Shown: positions 16,360-24,143 of the stretch, one piece after another
Numbering within the stretch: the stretch's first letter is position 1
How the letters are laid out: the number at the start of each line of letters is the position of its first letter
Program-made: the position numbers and the translations under genes
The notes under the pieces: model-generated
Databases searched by the model: none
What the model saw: only the letters and a program-made list of their open reading frames with translations
Told to the model about the DNA's origin: nothing
Source of the DNA: Streptomyces indicus
GTDB taxonomy: Bacteria; Actinomycetota; Actinomycetes; Streptomycetales; Streptomycetaceae
Assembly: GCF_900100315.1 (NCBI RefSeq)
Contig: NZ_FNFF01000006.1
Coordinates: 340,777 to 404,776 of the forward strand
DNA: 64,000 nucleotides
Direction: 5' to 3'

Positions 16360-16382
16360 ACGCTATCGCCTGCCACTGACAA
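16360..16382 (-). promoter_or_regulatory. RecA-NDp type DNA-damage promoter of recA
   Basis: Read on the reverse strand this is TTGTCAGTG, eight nt, TAGCGT. That matches the actinobacterial RecA-independent damage promoter TTGTCRGTG-N8-TANNNT at every defined base. It ends 44 nt before the recA ATG. In mycobacteria this motif is recognised with the help of ClpR/ClgR; a clgR gene lies at 42041-42427 in this window. Confidence 0.85.
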
Positions 16383-16503
16383 TCCGCCCCGACGCCCGTC
16401 CAGCCTGTGGATAACTCCGGGGGCGACCTCGCCCGGATCGCCGGGCCCTCCCGGGGAAACCCCAGGAAATCCCCGGAATCACGGGCCTGCAGAGAGGCCA
16501 GGA

Positions 16504-16526
16504 CATCCATGAGAATGGATGTTCGA
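16504..16526. promoter_or_regulatory. inverted repeat with LexA-like box in the recA / lysE region
   Basis: ACATCCAT-gaga-ATGGATGT (16504-16523) is a perfect 8-bp inverted repeat. It overlaps CGAACATCCATTCT (reverse strand, 16513-16526), which resembles the actinobacterial LexA box CGAAC-N4-GTTCG with two mismatches in the second half. It lies 122 nt upstream of the -35 of recA and 111 nt before the LysE gene. Either could be its target. Confidence 0.45.
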
Positions 16527-16636
16527 TTTTCATGTCAAGCGCACCACGCGGCACGCCGGGCTCTTGCGGAACCCGGTCCGAGGCCGCGAGTGCGAACCCG
16601 AAAGGGCAGGGTCCGTCCGGGTGTCAGACTGGCGCC

Positions 16637-17263
16637 ATGTTCGTTCAGCTGCTCGCGGCCACCGGTGTGCTCGCCGTCCTGACGATGGTGCCCGGCCCCG
16701 ACATGGCGGTGGTGACACGGCGGTCCCTGGTGTCGGGCTGGCGGGACGGTCTGCGCACGGTCGGGGGCATCACGGCGGGGCTGCTCGTCTGGGGCGCGCT
16801 CGCCGTGGTGGGCCTGGCCGCGGTGCTCGCGGCGTCCGCGACCGCGTACACGATCGTCAAGCTCGCCGGTGCGGTCTACCTCGGGTACCTGGGGGTCCAG
16901 GCCCTGCTGCAGAGCCGCCGCGGACGCTCCACGACCGACCCGGCGGCGGTGAACTCCCCGGCCCCGGCGGGCAACCCGTGGCGCACCGGCCTGGTCAGCA
17001 ACCTCTTCAACCCGAAGATCGCCGTCTTCTACACCGGCCTGCTGCCCACCCTCGCGCCGGCCGGCCTGCCGCCGCACCTGGGCATGGCCCTCCTGGTCCT
17101 CGTCCACGCGGCCCTCACCCTCACCTGGCTCGGCGGCTACGTCCTGGTCCTGGCCAAGGCCCGCGCGTTCTTCGAGAGGCCCGCGGTGCGGCGCGCCATG
17201 GACCGGGTCACGGGTGTCGTCCTGATCGGATTCGGCATCAAGGTCGCCGCTTCCCAGCCCTGA
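16637..17263 (+). CDS. LysE/RhtB-family amino-acid exporter
   Basis: A 208-residue integral membrane protein of the LysE/RhtB translocator family, which exports amino acids such as lysine, threonine or homoserine lactone. It starts MFVQLLAATGVLAVLTMVPGPDMAVVTRRSL, where the VPGPD motif in the first loop is a family mark. Further segments are GITAGLLVWGALAVVGLAAVL, AGAVYLGYLGVQAL and NPWRTGLVSNLFNPKIAVFY, the second conserved block. About six helices are visible. The substrate cannot be told from the sequence. It is divergent from recA, with a palindrome between them. Confidence 0.9.
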   Translation: MFVQLLAATGVLAVLTMVPGPDMAVVTRRSLVSGWRDGLRTVGGITAGLLVWGALAVVGLAAVLAASATAYTIVKLAGAVYLGYLGVQALLQSRRGRSTTDPAAVNSPAPAGNPWRTGLVSNLFNPKIAVFYTGLLPTLAPAGLPPHLGMALLVLVHAALTLTWLGGYVLVLAKARAFFERPAVRRAMDRVTGVVLIGFGIKVAASQP

Positions 17264-17372
17264 GCCGCCCTGGCCCGGGACCACCCCGCCCCGAGCCCTT
17301 CCGCGAGCTGCGGCGGACCGGGCCGTCCCCCGCGACCCCCCCGCCCCCGCGCCACCCGAATATCCTCGACCC

Positions 17373-18611
17373 ATGGCCCACTCCCCGCCCCGGCTCACCA
17401 CCGACCGCCTGTCGGAGCGCGGCAAGGACGTCGCCGTCGTGGTGGCGGTCGCCCTGGTCGTGGTCGGGGGGACGCTCTGGTCGATGCGGGACAGGAGCGA
17501 GACGCCCTGGCAGACCGCACTCGGCTGGGCGCTGATCGCGGTCGGCTGCGGTGCGCTGTACTTCCGGCGCCGCTGGCCCGTCGCCGTCGCGCTGTTCACC
17601 CTCGCCGTCTGCGCCGTGTACTACCCGATCAGCGTGTACGACGGCCCGCTGCTCGTCGTGTTCGTGATCGCGCTGTACACCACCGCGGCCGAGGGCAGGT
17701 TCGCCACGGCGGTCGCCTTCGGCATCGGCGTGATGCTGATGATCGTGTACGGGGAGGTGCACGGGCGGCAGTCCGGACGGCACGTGGACGACGCCCAGTT
17801 CATGATGCTGGCGGGCTGGCTGCTCAGCATCCTGGTGCTCGCCCGCGCGCAGCGCACCCGCGCCGCCTACCTGGAGGAGGTGCGCGCCCGTGCCCTGGCC
17901 GCCGAACGCGAACAGGAGGCGCGGGCGCAGCAGAGCGCGACCGAGGAGCGGCTGCGGATCGCGCGTGAGGTGCACGACGTGCTCGGGCACAGCATCTCCC
18001 TGATCAACGTCCAGTCCAGCGCCGCACTGCACCGGCTGAGCAAGAAGCAGGCCGGCGACGACCCCGCGGCCGCCCTCGTATCCGCGCAGGAAGCCCTCGA
18101 AGCCGTGAAGTCCACCAGCAAGGACGCGCTGCGCGAGCTGCGCTCCACGCTGGGGATGCTGCGCGGCGCGGGCGAGGCGGCCCCGACGGCGCCGGCCTCG
18201 GGCCTGGCTCAGCTGCCCGAACTCCTCGACCGCGCAAGGAGCGCCGGGCTCGACGTGGCGGCGAAGACGCAGGGCGCCCCGCGCCCGCTGCCCCCACCGC
18301 TCGACCTGGCCGCGTACCGGATCGTGCAGGAGTCGCTCACCAACGTGACCCGCCACGCACAGGCGGCCTCCGCGGCCGTCACGCTCGACTACGGCGAGGA
18401 CGCGCTGCGCCTGTCGGTCGAGGACGACGGCGTGGGCGCGCCCGACGGGATCGGCGAGGGCAGCGGGATCCGGGGGATGGCCGAGCGGGCCAGGGCCTTC
18501 GGCGGCGAACTGGCCACCGAGAACACAGCGGACGGCTTCCGGGTCACGGCCCGGCTGCCGTACGAGGCACCAGGGGGCGGAATGAACGAGGCAAAGGGAG
18601 GGGCGGCATGA
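17373..18611 (+). CDS. NarL-type sensor histidine kinase
   Basis: A 412-residue membrane histidine kinase of the HisKA_3/DesK group. The N-terminal half holds four to five hydrophobic segments (VAVVVAVALVVVGGTLW, TALGWALIAVGCGALYF and others). A coiled linker rich in Ala/Glu/Arg leads to the phosphoacceptor region LRIAREVHDVLGHSISLI. The ATPase domain contains QESLTNVTRHAQA and the G box GIGEGSGIRGMAERA. It overlaps the next gene by 4 nt (ATGA), so the kinase and regulator are made together. The stimulus is unknown; the next operon on the strand encodes cytochrome bd subunits. Confidence 0.9.
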   Translation: MAHSPPRLTTDRLSERGKDVAVVVAVALVVVGGTLWSMRDRSETPWQTALGWALIAVGCGALYFRRRWPVAVALFTLAVCAVYYPISVYDGPLLVVFVIALYTTAAEGRFATAVAFGIGVMLMIVYGEVHGRQSGRHVDDAQFMMLAGWLLSILVLARAQRTRAAYLEEVRARALAAEREQEARAQQSATEERLRIAREVHDVLGHSISLINVQSSAALHRLSKKQAGDDPAAALVSAQEALEAVKSTSKDALRELRSTLGMLRGAGEAAPTAPASGLAQLPELLDRARSAGLDVAAKTQGAPRPLPPPLDLAAYRIVQESLTNVTRHAQAASAAVTLDYGEDALRLSVEDDGVGAPDGIGEGSGIRGMAERARAFGGELATENTADGFRVTARLPYEAPGGGMNEAKGGAA

Positions 18612-19327
18612 ACCAGGCACCGGACCCGGCGGCATCCGACGCGTTCCCGGCGGCGCCCGACGCGATCCGCGTCCTGCTCGCCGACGACCAGACGCTGGTG
18701 CGCGCGGGCTTCCGCTCGATGCTCGACGACGAGGAGGACATCGAGGTCGTCGGCGAGGCCTCGGACGGCGAGCAGGCCTGCGCGCTCGCCCGCCGGCTGC
18801 GCCCGGACGTCGTCCTCATGGACATCCGTATGCCCGTGCTCGACGGTCTGGAGGCGACCGCGCGGATCACCGCCGATCCCGCGCTCGAAGGGGTGCGGGT
18901 GGTGATCCTGACGACCTTCGACATGGACGACTACGTGTACGGGGCGCTGCGTGCGGGCGCCTCGGGCTTCCTGGTCAAGGACACCGAGCCGATGGAGCTG
19001 CTGCACGGGGTACGCGTGGTGGCGCGCGGCGACGCGCTGATCGCGCCGGCGGTGACGCGCCGTCTGATCGCGGAGTTCGCGGGCCGCACCAAGCAGCCCG
19101 ACCCGAGCCCGCGCCTGAACGCGCTCACCGACCGCGAGCGCGAGGTGATGGGTCTGGTCGGCGCGGGCCTGTCCAACGACGAGATCGCCCAGCGGCTGGT
19201 CCTGTCCCCGGCCACGGCCAAGACGCACGTCAGCCGGATCATGACCAAGCTGGATGTACGGGACCGGGCCCAACTGGTGATCCTGGCCTATGAGTCGGGG
19301 ATGATCACGCCGGGGTGGCTGGCCTGA
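18608..19327 (+). CDS. LuxR/NarL-family response regulator
   Basis: A 239-residue response regulator paired with the kinase at 17373. After about 18 Ala/Pro/Asp-rich residues the receiver reads IRVLLADDQTLVRAGFRSML, with the phosphoacceptor Asp in VVLMDIRMPVLDG and the Lys in GFLVKDTEP. The GerE/LuxR helix-turn-helix spans LTDREREVMGLVGAGLSNDEIAQRL to KTHVSRIMTKLDVRDRAQLV. Start ATG 18608 overlaps the kinase stop. Candidate targets are the kinase-regulator pair itself and the cydAB genes beyond the repeat-rich region 19328-19663; both are guesses from position. Confidence 0.92.
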   Translation: MNQAPDPAASDAFPAAPDAIRVLLADDQTLVRAGFRSMLDDEEDIEVVGEASDGEQACALARRLRPDVVLMDIRMPVLDGLEATARITADPALEGVRVVILTTFDMDDYVYGALRAGASGFLVKDTEPMELLHGVRVVARGDALIAPAVTRRLIAEFAGRTKQPDPSPRLNALTDREREVMGLVGAGLSNDEIAQRLVLSPATAKTHVSRIMTKLDVRDRAQLVILAYESGMITPGWLA

Positions 19328-19663
19328 GGCGGCGGCCGCGGTCGCGAGCCGCGCGCCACGGTACGTACCGCCCGGACAGACCCCTCCCTCCCGGGGGCCC
19401 ACCGGCCCTGCCAAGGCTATCGGCCCCCACTGACAACGCCGCCGACACCGCCCACCCCCGAGCCGCCCACGAACACCTCCGCCGCCACCCCGCCCCCGCC
19501 GTGGTCCCCATAGGACACCCTCCCCGCCGCGACGCCCGTAGGACGCCGTCCCCCGCCACAACTCCCGTAGTACACCCTCCCCCCACCCCACAACCCAGGA
19601 TGTACACCCACTGACCACCCCGGGCCGACGCCCCGCCCGTAGTCGTACGCCGACTCTGGCAGC
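19328..19663. repeat. 336-nt region upstream of cydA with a four-unit array
   Basis: No gene is seen. The first 100 nt are GC-rich with a small palindrome (GGTACGTACC). A pyrimidine-rich second part holds four similar units: CCCATAGGACACCCTCCCC (19507-19525), CCCGTAGGACGCCGTCCCC (from 19535), CCCGTAGTACACCCTCCCC (19564-19582) and CCCAGGATGTACACCC (19594-19609). They are spaced 28, 29 and 30 nt apart. The last ends 55 nt before the cydA GTG. No Rex-like TGTGAAC-N3-TTCACA site is present. Confidence 0.7.
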
Positions 19664-20935
19664 GTGAACCCGGAAACCCTCGATCTCGCCCGCCTCCAGT
19701 TCGCGCTGACCGCAGGCGGCCACTTCCTGTTCGTCGCGCTCACCCTGGGCCTCGCGACGGTCGTGGCCTGCCTCCAGACCGCCGCGACCGCGAGCGGCAA
19801 GCCCCTGTACGCGCGCATGGTGCGCTTCTGGGGCCAGCTGTACGTGATCAACTACGCGGTCGGGATCGTGACCGGCCTGGTCATGGAGTTCCAGTTCGGG
19901 CTCAGCTGGAGCGGGCTCACGCATCACGCGGGAGACGTGTTCGGCTCCTCGCTCGCCCTCGAGACCGTCATCGCCTTCTTCGTCGAGTCCACGTTCCTGG
20001 GACTGTGGATCTTCGGCTGGCACCGCTTCAACAAGTGGGTGCACCTGGCGCTGATCTGGGGCGTCACGCTCACCGCGTACGCCTCGGCGTACTGGATCCT
20101 CGTCGCCAACGGGTTCCTCAACAACCCCGTCGGCCACCGCGAGGAGAACGGCCGGCTCGTCCTCGACAACACGGTCGAGGTGTTCACCAACCCGTCCGCC
20201 CTGCTCGCCTTCGGGCACGTGATGGGCGGCGCCCTGCTCACGGCCGGGTTCTTCATGGCGGGCGTCTCCGCGTACCACCTCTTCAAGCGCTCGGCCGAGT
20301 GGGAGTTCTTCGGCAAGAGCCTGCGCATCGGGGTGTTCCTGTCGCTGCCCGCGCTGTTCGTGACCGCGACGTTCGGCGGGCTTCAGTTCGTCGGGATGCA
20401 GCCGATGAAGGAGGCCGTGTTCAGCGCGAAGGCCGCTGAGATCGCCAAGCTCCAGGCCGACATGGTGGAGCGTTTCGGGCCCGGTGACTACGTGCCCTCC
20501 GAGGCGCTCACGCGCACTGCCGGAATCCTGATGCTGCTCGCCTTCGCGCTGATGATGTACCTCTGCATCGCCGGCGCGGTACTCGCCGCGTTCCGCAAGG
20601 TCGTCTTCCGTTTCCGGCTCTGGCATGTGGTCCTGATGGCCGCCGTGCCGCTGCCGTACCTCGCGATGATCAGCGGCTGGGTGTTCCGCGAGGCCGGGCG
20701 CCAACCCTGGGTCGTGTACGGCCTGTTGAAGACCGAGGACGCCGTCTCGCAGGTCTCGCCGGGCTCGATGCGGATCTCCCTGATCGTCTTCACCTCGCTC
20801 TTCGCGCTGCTCGCCGCCCTCAACTTCTGGCTGATCGTGCGCCACGCCCGCCGCGGCCCCGTCGAGACCGACCTGGGCCTGGACGAACGCGAGGCCTCGA
20901 ACCCCGCCGACGCCCTGCCCGCCGCCCGCTACTAG
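19664..20935 (+). CDS. cydA: cytochrome bd oxidase subunit I
   Basis: CydA is the haem-bearing subunit of the quinol oxidase that reduces oxygen to water with high affinity. The 423-residue protein is shorter than the E. coli one (about 520), which fits the short Q-loop class. It shows the haem-ligand region ALTAGGHFLFVALTLGLA near residue 20, QFGLSWSGL and the Q-loop start FVGMQPMKEA. The diagnostic GRQPW in FREAGRQPWVVYG is present. It starts at GTG 19664. cydB follows after 18 nt; no cydCD assembly exporter is nearby. Confidence 0.93.
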   Translation: MNPETLDLARLQFALTAGGHFLFVALTLGLATVVACLQTAATASGKPLYARMVRFWGQLYVINYAVGIVTGLVMEFQFGLSWSGLTHHAGDVFGSSLALETVIAFFVESTFLGLWIFGWHRFNKWVHLALIWGVTLTAYASAYWILVANGFLNNPVGHREENGRLVLDNTVEVFTNPSALLAFGHVMGGALLTAGFFMAGVSAYHLFKRSAEWEFFGKSLRIGVFLSLPALFVTATFGGLQFVGMQPMKEAVFSAKAAEIAKLQADMVERFGPGDYVPSEALTRTAGILMLLAFALMMYLCIAGAVLAAFRKVVFRFRLWHVVLMAAVPLPYLAMISGWVFREAGRQPWVVYGLLKTEDAVSQVSPGSMRISLIVFTSLFALLAALNFWLIVRHARRGPVETDLGLDEREASNPADALPAARY

Positions 20936-20953
20936 AGGCCCTGGAGACCCGCC

Positions 20954-21787
20954 GTGGACACCCTCGCCATCGCTCTGCTCGGCTTCTTCGCCGCCGCCTA
21001 CTTCGTGCTCGCCGGCTCCGACATCGGCACCGGCATGCTCGCCCCCTACCTGGGCCGTTCGGACCGCGAACGGCGCCTGGTGATCGCCTCGTTCGCGCCG
21101 TTCTTCCTCGGCAACGAGGTCTGGCTGGTCGCCACGGCCGGGCTGCTCATCGGCTGCTTCCCCGACCTGGAGGGCGAGCTCCTGAGCGGCCAGTTCCCGG
21201 TCGTCGTGGCCCTGCTCGCGGGCTGGATCGTGCGCGACATGGGCCTGTGGATGCGCGGCCGGGTGGGCGGCGGTCCAGGACAGGGCGGTGACGTCCGCAG
21301 CGGTCCGGGTCCGGACGGGAGCGGGGGCGGGCGCGGCTGGCGTCTCGTCTGCGATACGGCGGTGACCGGCGGCAGTTGGGTCCTCGCCCTGTCCTGGGGC
21401 TGGCTGCTCGCCGGACTGTTCAGCGGCTCGCCGGACACCCCCGCGAGCGGTCCCGTCGCGGTGCTCACGGCGCTGGCGGTGGCCGGTCTCTTCGCCGTGC
21501 ACGGGCTCGGGTTCGCGGTGCTGCGCCTGACCGGCGACCCGTACGCCCGCGCCCGGGTCCTCGTCGGCCGCGCGGCCCGCCCCTGGCACTCCTTCGCGCT
21601 GACGGCCGCCCTGATGGCGGCCCTGCCCCTGCTCGCCGGTCTCGGTCTGCCCCTCACGGAGTCGGCCGGCACCTCCGTCGATGTGCTCGTGCCCGCGCTG
21701 CTCGTCGTGACGCCGCTGCTCGTGGTCGTCCAGGCGTGGATGTGGCGCACGTTCCGGGGCCGCGTGACACGCCCCTCGTATCTCTGA
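20954..21787 (+). CDS. cydB: cytochrome bd oxidase subunit II (short, divergent)
   Basis: The second membrane subunit of cytochrome bd. At 277 residues it is shorter than typical CydB (330-380) and diverged. Helices are visible at LAIALLGFFAAAYFVLAGSD, RLVIASFAPFFLGNEVWLVAT, FPVVVALLAGWIVRDM, GGSWVLALSWGWLLAGLF, VLTALAVAGLFAVHGLGFAVL and two more near the end. A Gly-rich hydrophilic insert lies at residues 100-125, between helices. GNEVWLVAT is a CydB hallmark. It starts at GTG 20954 and ends before a 10-bp hairpin that may terminate the operon. Confidence 0.85.
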   Translation: MDTLAIALLGFFAAAYFVLAGSDIGTGMLAPYLGRSDRERRLVIASFAPFFLGNEVWLVATAGLLIGCFPDLEGELLSGQFPVVVALLAGWIVRDMGLWMRGRVGGGPGQGGDVRSGPGPDGSGGGRGWRLVCDTAVTGGSWVLALSWGWLLAGLFSGSPDTPASGPVAVLTALAVAGLFAVHGLGFAVLRLTGDPYARARVLVGRAARPWHSFALTAALMAALPLLAGLGLPLTESAGTSVDVLVPALLVVTPLLVVVQAWMWRTFRGRVTRPSYL

Positions 21788-21833
21788 TTCCGGCCGCCGA
21801 TTTCGACCCCTGATACCTGTCGCCGATTCCGAC

Positions 21834-21864
21834 CGGAACTCCGCTGCCACAGGCCGGAGTTCCG
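21834..21864 (+). terminator. hairpin after cydB
   Basis: CGGAACTCCG (21834-21843) pairs perfectly with CGGAGTTCCG (21855-21864) around an 11-nt loop, between cydB and the MMPL gene. It is probably a terminator, although it ends only 21 nt before the MMPL start, so it could also affect that gene's leader. Confidence 0.5.
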
Positions 21865-21885
21865 AACCCCTACAGGAGTGACGCC

Positions 21886-24039
21886 ATGTCCACCGATACG
21901 TCCACCGGCCCCCGCGCCCGCCCGGCCAGGCGGTCGAGCGTCTTCGAGCGGCTCGCCGCCTTCTCGTACCGTCACCGGTGGCGGGCCCTGATCCTCTGGG
22001 TCGTGCTCGTCGCCGGCATCACCGGCCTCTCCACGGCGGTGGGCAGCGCGTACCACAACGACTTCTCGCTGCCCGGCACCGATTCCCAGGCCGCGCAGAG
22101 CGTCCTGGAGCGGCACGGCGCCGCGCAGGCCGACGCGTCCGTGCAGATCGTGGTCGAGTCCGAGGGCGGCGAGGGCATCCGCGGGAGCGGCGTACGCGAC
22201 CGGGTCGAGGAGGTGCTCGGCACGGTGGAGGACCTGCCGAGCGTGACCGGTGTGCTCTCGCCGTACGAGGACACCTCGGCCGTCTCCCGTGACGGCACCG
22301 TCGGCTACGCGACCGTCACGCTCGACGGCGCGGCCGAGAACGTACCGAAGGAGCATGTCGCCGCGATCATCGACGCCGCCAAGTCCCTTGACGGGGACGG
22401 GATCCGGGCCGCCGTCGGCGGGGATGCCGCGCGCGGCGCCGAGGAGGCGGGCGGCGGTGCGGCCGAGGGTGCGGGGATTCTCGGCGCGCTGGTGATCCTG
22501 GTGTTCCTGTTCGGGTCGCTGGTCGCGGCGAGCCTGCCGGTGGTGACCGCACTGTTCGCGGTGGGCTCCTCGATCGGACTGATCGCGCTCGCCTCGCACT
22601 TCGCGAACGTCGCCGACTTCACGCCGCCGATCATGATGCTGGTCGGTCTCGGCGTCGGCATCGACTACGCCCTGCTGATCTTCTCGCGCTACCGCTCCGA
22701 ACTGCTGCGCGGCGCCGGCCCCGAGCAGGCCACGCGCTCCGCCCTGGACGCGGCCGGCCGTACGGTCTTCTTCGCCGGTTGCACGGTGATCATCGCGCTG
22801 ATGGGTCTGGTCGCGCTCGGCCTCGGGTCCTTGCAGGGCGTCGCGCTCGCGGTGGCTCTGACTGTCCTGGTGACGATGGCCGCGTCCCTGACCCTGCTGC
22901 CCGCGCTGCTCGGTGTGTTCGGCGCCCGGATCCGGCGTCAGGTCGCCAAGCGTGCGGAGAAGTCGCAGCGCGTGGAGGGTGCGGCCTGGCGGCGCTGGGC
23001 CACGGGTGTGCAGCGCAGGCCGTGGACGGCGCTGCTCGTCTCCGTGGTCGCGCTCGGCGCGCTCGCGGCACCGGCCGCCGGCATGCGGCTCGGTTTCGCC
23101 GACGCGGGCAACGACGCGGAGACCACCTCCAGCCGCCAGGCGTACGACATGCTCGCCGACGGTTTCGGACCGGGCTTCAACGGGCCGCTGTTCGTGGTGT
23201 CCGAGGGCGCCGCGGACCTCGGCCCCGTGCGCACCGCGCTCGCGGACACCCCGGGCGTGGCCGCCGTCAGCGCGCCGATCCCGTCCGAGGACGGCGAGGC
23301 GGGCACGCTGCTTGTCTTCCCCGAGTCGGCCCCTCAGGACGAGGCCACCTCGGCCCTGGTGAAGGAGTTGCGCGGCGACGTACTGCCGCCGCTGGAGGAC
23401 GAGACCGGGGCGCGGCTCCTGGTCGGCGGATCGACCGCCGCCACCGAGGACTTCGCGTCCACGGTGTCCGACCGGATGCCACTGTTCGTCGCGATCGTGG
23501 TGGGCCTGTCTGCGCTGCTGCTCCTGGTCGTCTTCCGCAGCGTCCTGATCCCGCTCAAGGCCGCGCTGCTCAACCTGGTGAGCATCGGTGCGGCGCTGGG
23601 CGCGATCACGCTGGTCTTCCAGCACGGCTGGTTCGGCGTCGAGCCGGGGCCGATCGAGGCCTTCATCCCCGTGATGATCTTCGCGATCGTCTTCGGTCTG
23701 TCGATGGACTACGAGGTGTTCCTGCTCTCCCGGATCCACGAGGAGTGGGAGCGCACGAAGGACCCGCAGGCGGCCGTACGCGAGGGCCTCGCCGCGACCG
23801 GCAAGGTGATCACGGCCGCGGCGGCCATCATGATCGTGGTCTTCGCGGCGTTCATGCTGAGCCCCGACCGGATGCTCCAGCAGTTCGGGCTCGGGCTCGC
23901 GGTCGCGATCCTGCTCGACGCGGTGGTGATCCGCTGCCTGATCGTGCCGGCCGTGATGCAGCTCTTCGGCAGGCGGGCGTGGTGGCTGCCGGTCTGGCTG
24001 CGCCGGGTGCTGCCGCGGGTGGAGCTGGAGCGGCGCTGA
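21886..24039 (+). CDS. MMPL-family RND transporter
   Basis: A 717-residue, roughly 12-helix transporter of the MMPL group, which in actinobacteria exports lipids, polyketides or drugs by proton exchange. Two MMPL halves are clear. The first carries GLGVGIDYALLIFSRYRSEL near residue 260, the second FGLSMDYEVFLLSRIHEEW near residue 605; the Asp-Tyr pairs are the proton-relay signature. Two extracytoplasmic loops follow helices 1 and 7. It starts MSTDTSTGPRARPARRS at ATG 21886. It may be co-regulated with the upstream genes or independent. The substrate is unknown. Confidence 0.92.
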   Translation: MSTDTSTGPRARPARRSSVFERLAAFSYRHRWRALILWVVLVAGITGLSTAVGSAYHNDFSLPGTDSQAAQSVLERHGAAQADASVQIVVESEGGEGIRGSGVRDRVEEVLGTVEDLPSVTGVLSPYEDTSAVSRDGTVGYATVTLDGAAENVPKEHVAAIIDAAKSLDGDGIRAAVGGDAARGAEEAGGGAAEGAGILGALVILVFLFGSLVAASLPVVTALFAVGSSIGLIALASHFANVADFTPPIMMLVGLGVGIDYALLIFSRYRSELLRGAGPEQATRSALDAAGRTVFFAGCTVIIALMGLVALGLGSLQGVALAVALTVLVTMAASLTLLPALLGVFGARIRRQVAKRAEKSQRVEGAAWRRWATGVQRRPWTALLVSVVALGALAAPAAGMRLGFADAGNDAETTSSRQAYDMLADGFGPGFNGPLFVVSEGAADLGPVRTALADTPGVAAVSAPIPSEDGEAGTLLVFPESAPQDEATSALVKELRGDVLPPLEDETGARLLVGGSTAATEDFASTVSDRMPLFVAIVVGLSALLLLVVFRSVLIPLKAALLNLVSIGAALGAITLVFQHGWFGVEPGPIEAFIPVMIFAIVFGLSMDYEVFLLSRIHEEWERTKDPQAAVREGLAATGKVITAAAAIMIVVFAAFMLSPDRMLQQFGLGLAVAILLDAVVIRCLIVPAVMQLFGRRAWWLPVWLRRVLPRVELERR

Positions 24040-24079
24040 GGGCGGATGGTGCGCGGGCCGGGTCCGACCGGACTCATCG

Positions 24080-24143
24080 GGTCCGGTCAGGTCGGTCCGG
24101 TCGGGTCAGGTGCAGCTGGGTCAGGTCAGGTCAGGTCCGGTCG
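24080..24143. repeat. GGTCA/GGTCC short tandem repeats between convergent genes
   Basis: The 91-nt gap between the MMPL and AI-2E genes is built mainly of 5-nt units GGTCA and GGTCC (at least ten units, interrupted by gcagctg at 24111-24117). The run continues across the stop codon and last codons of the leftward gene. Confidence 0.7.

Noticed and set aside
19328..19663. Rex operator upstream of cydA
   Set aside because: No TGTGAAC-N3-TTCACA-like palindrome is present; only the CCCRTAGKAC array was found.
18389..21850. Very long leftward open frame across the kinase, regulator and cydAB genes
   Set aside because: Antisense shadow caused by third-position G/C; its translation is His/Gln/Arg/Gly low complexity, and the rightward genes have catalytic motifs.
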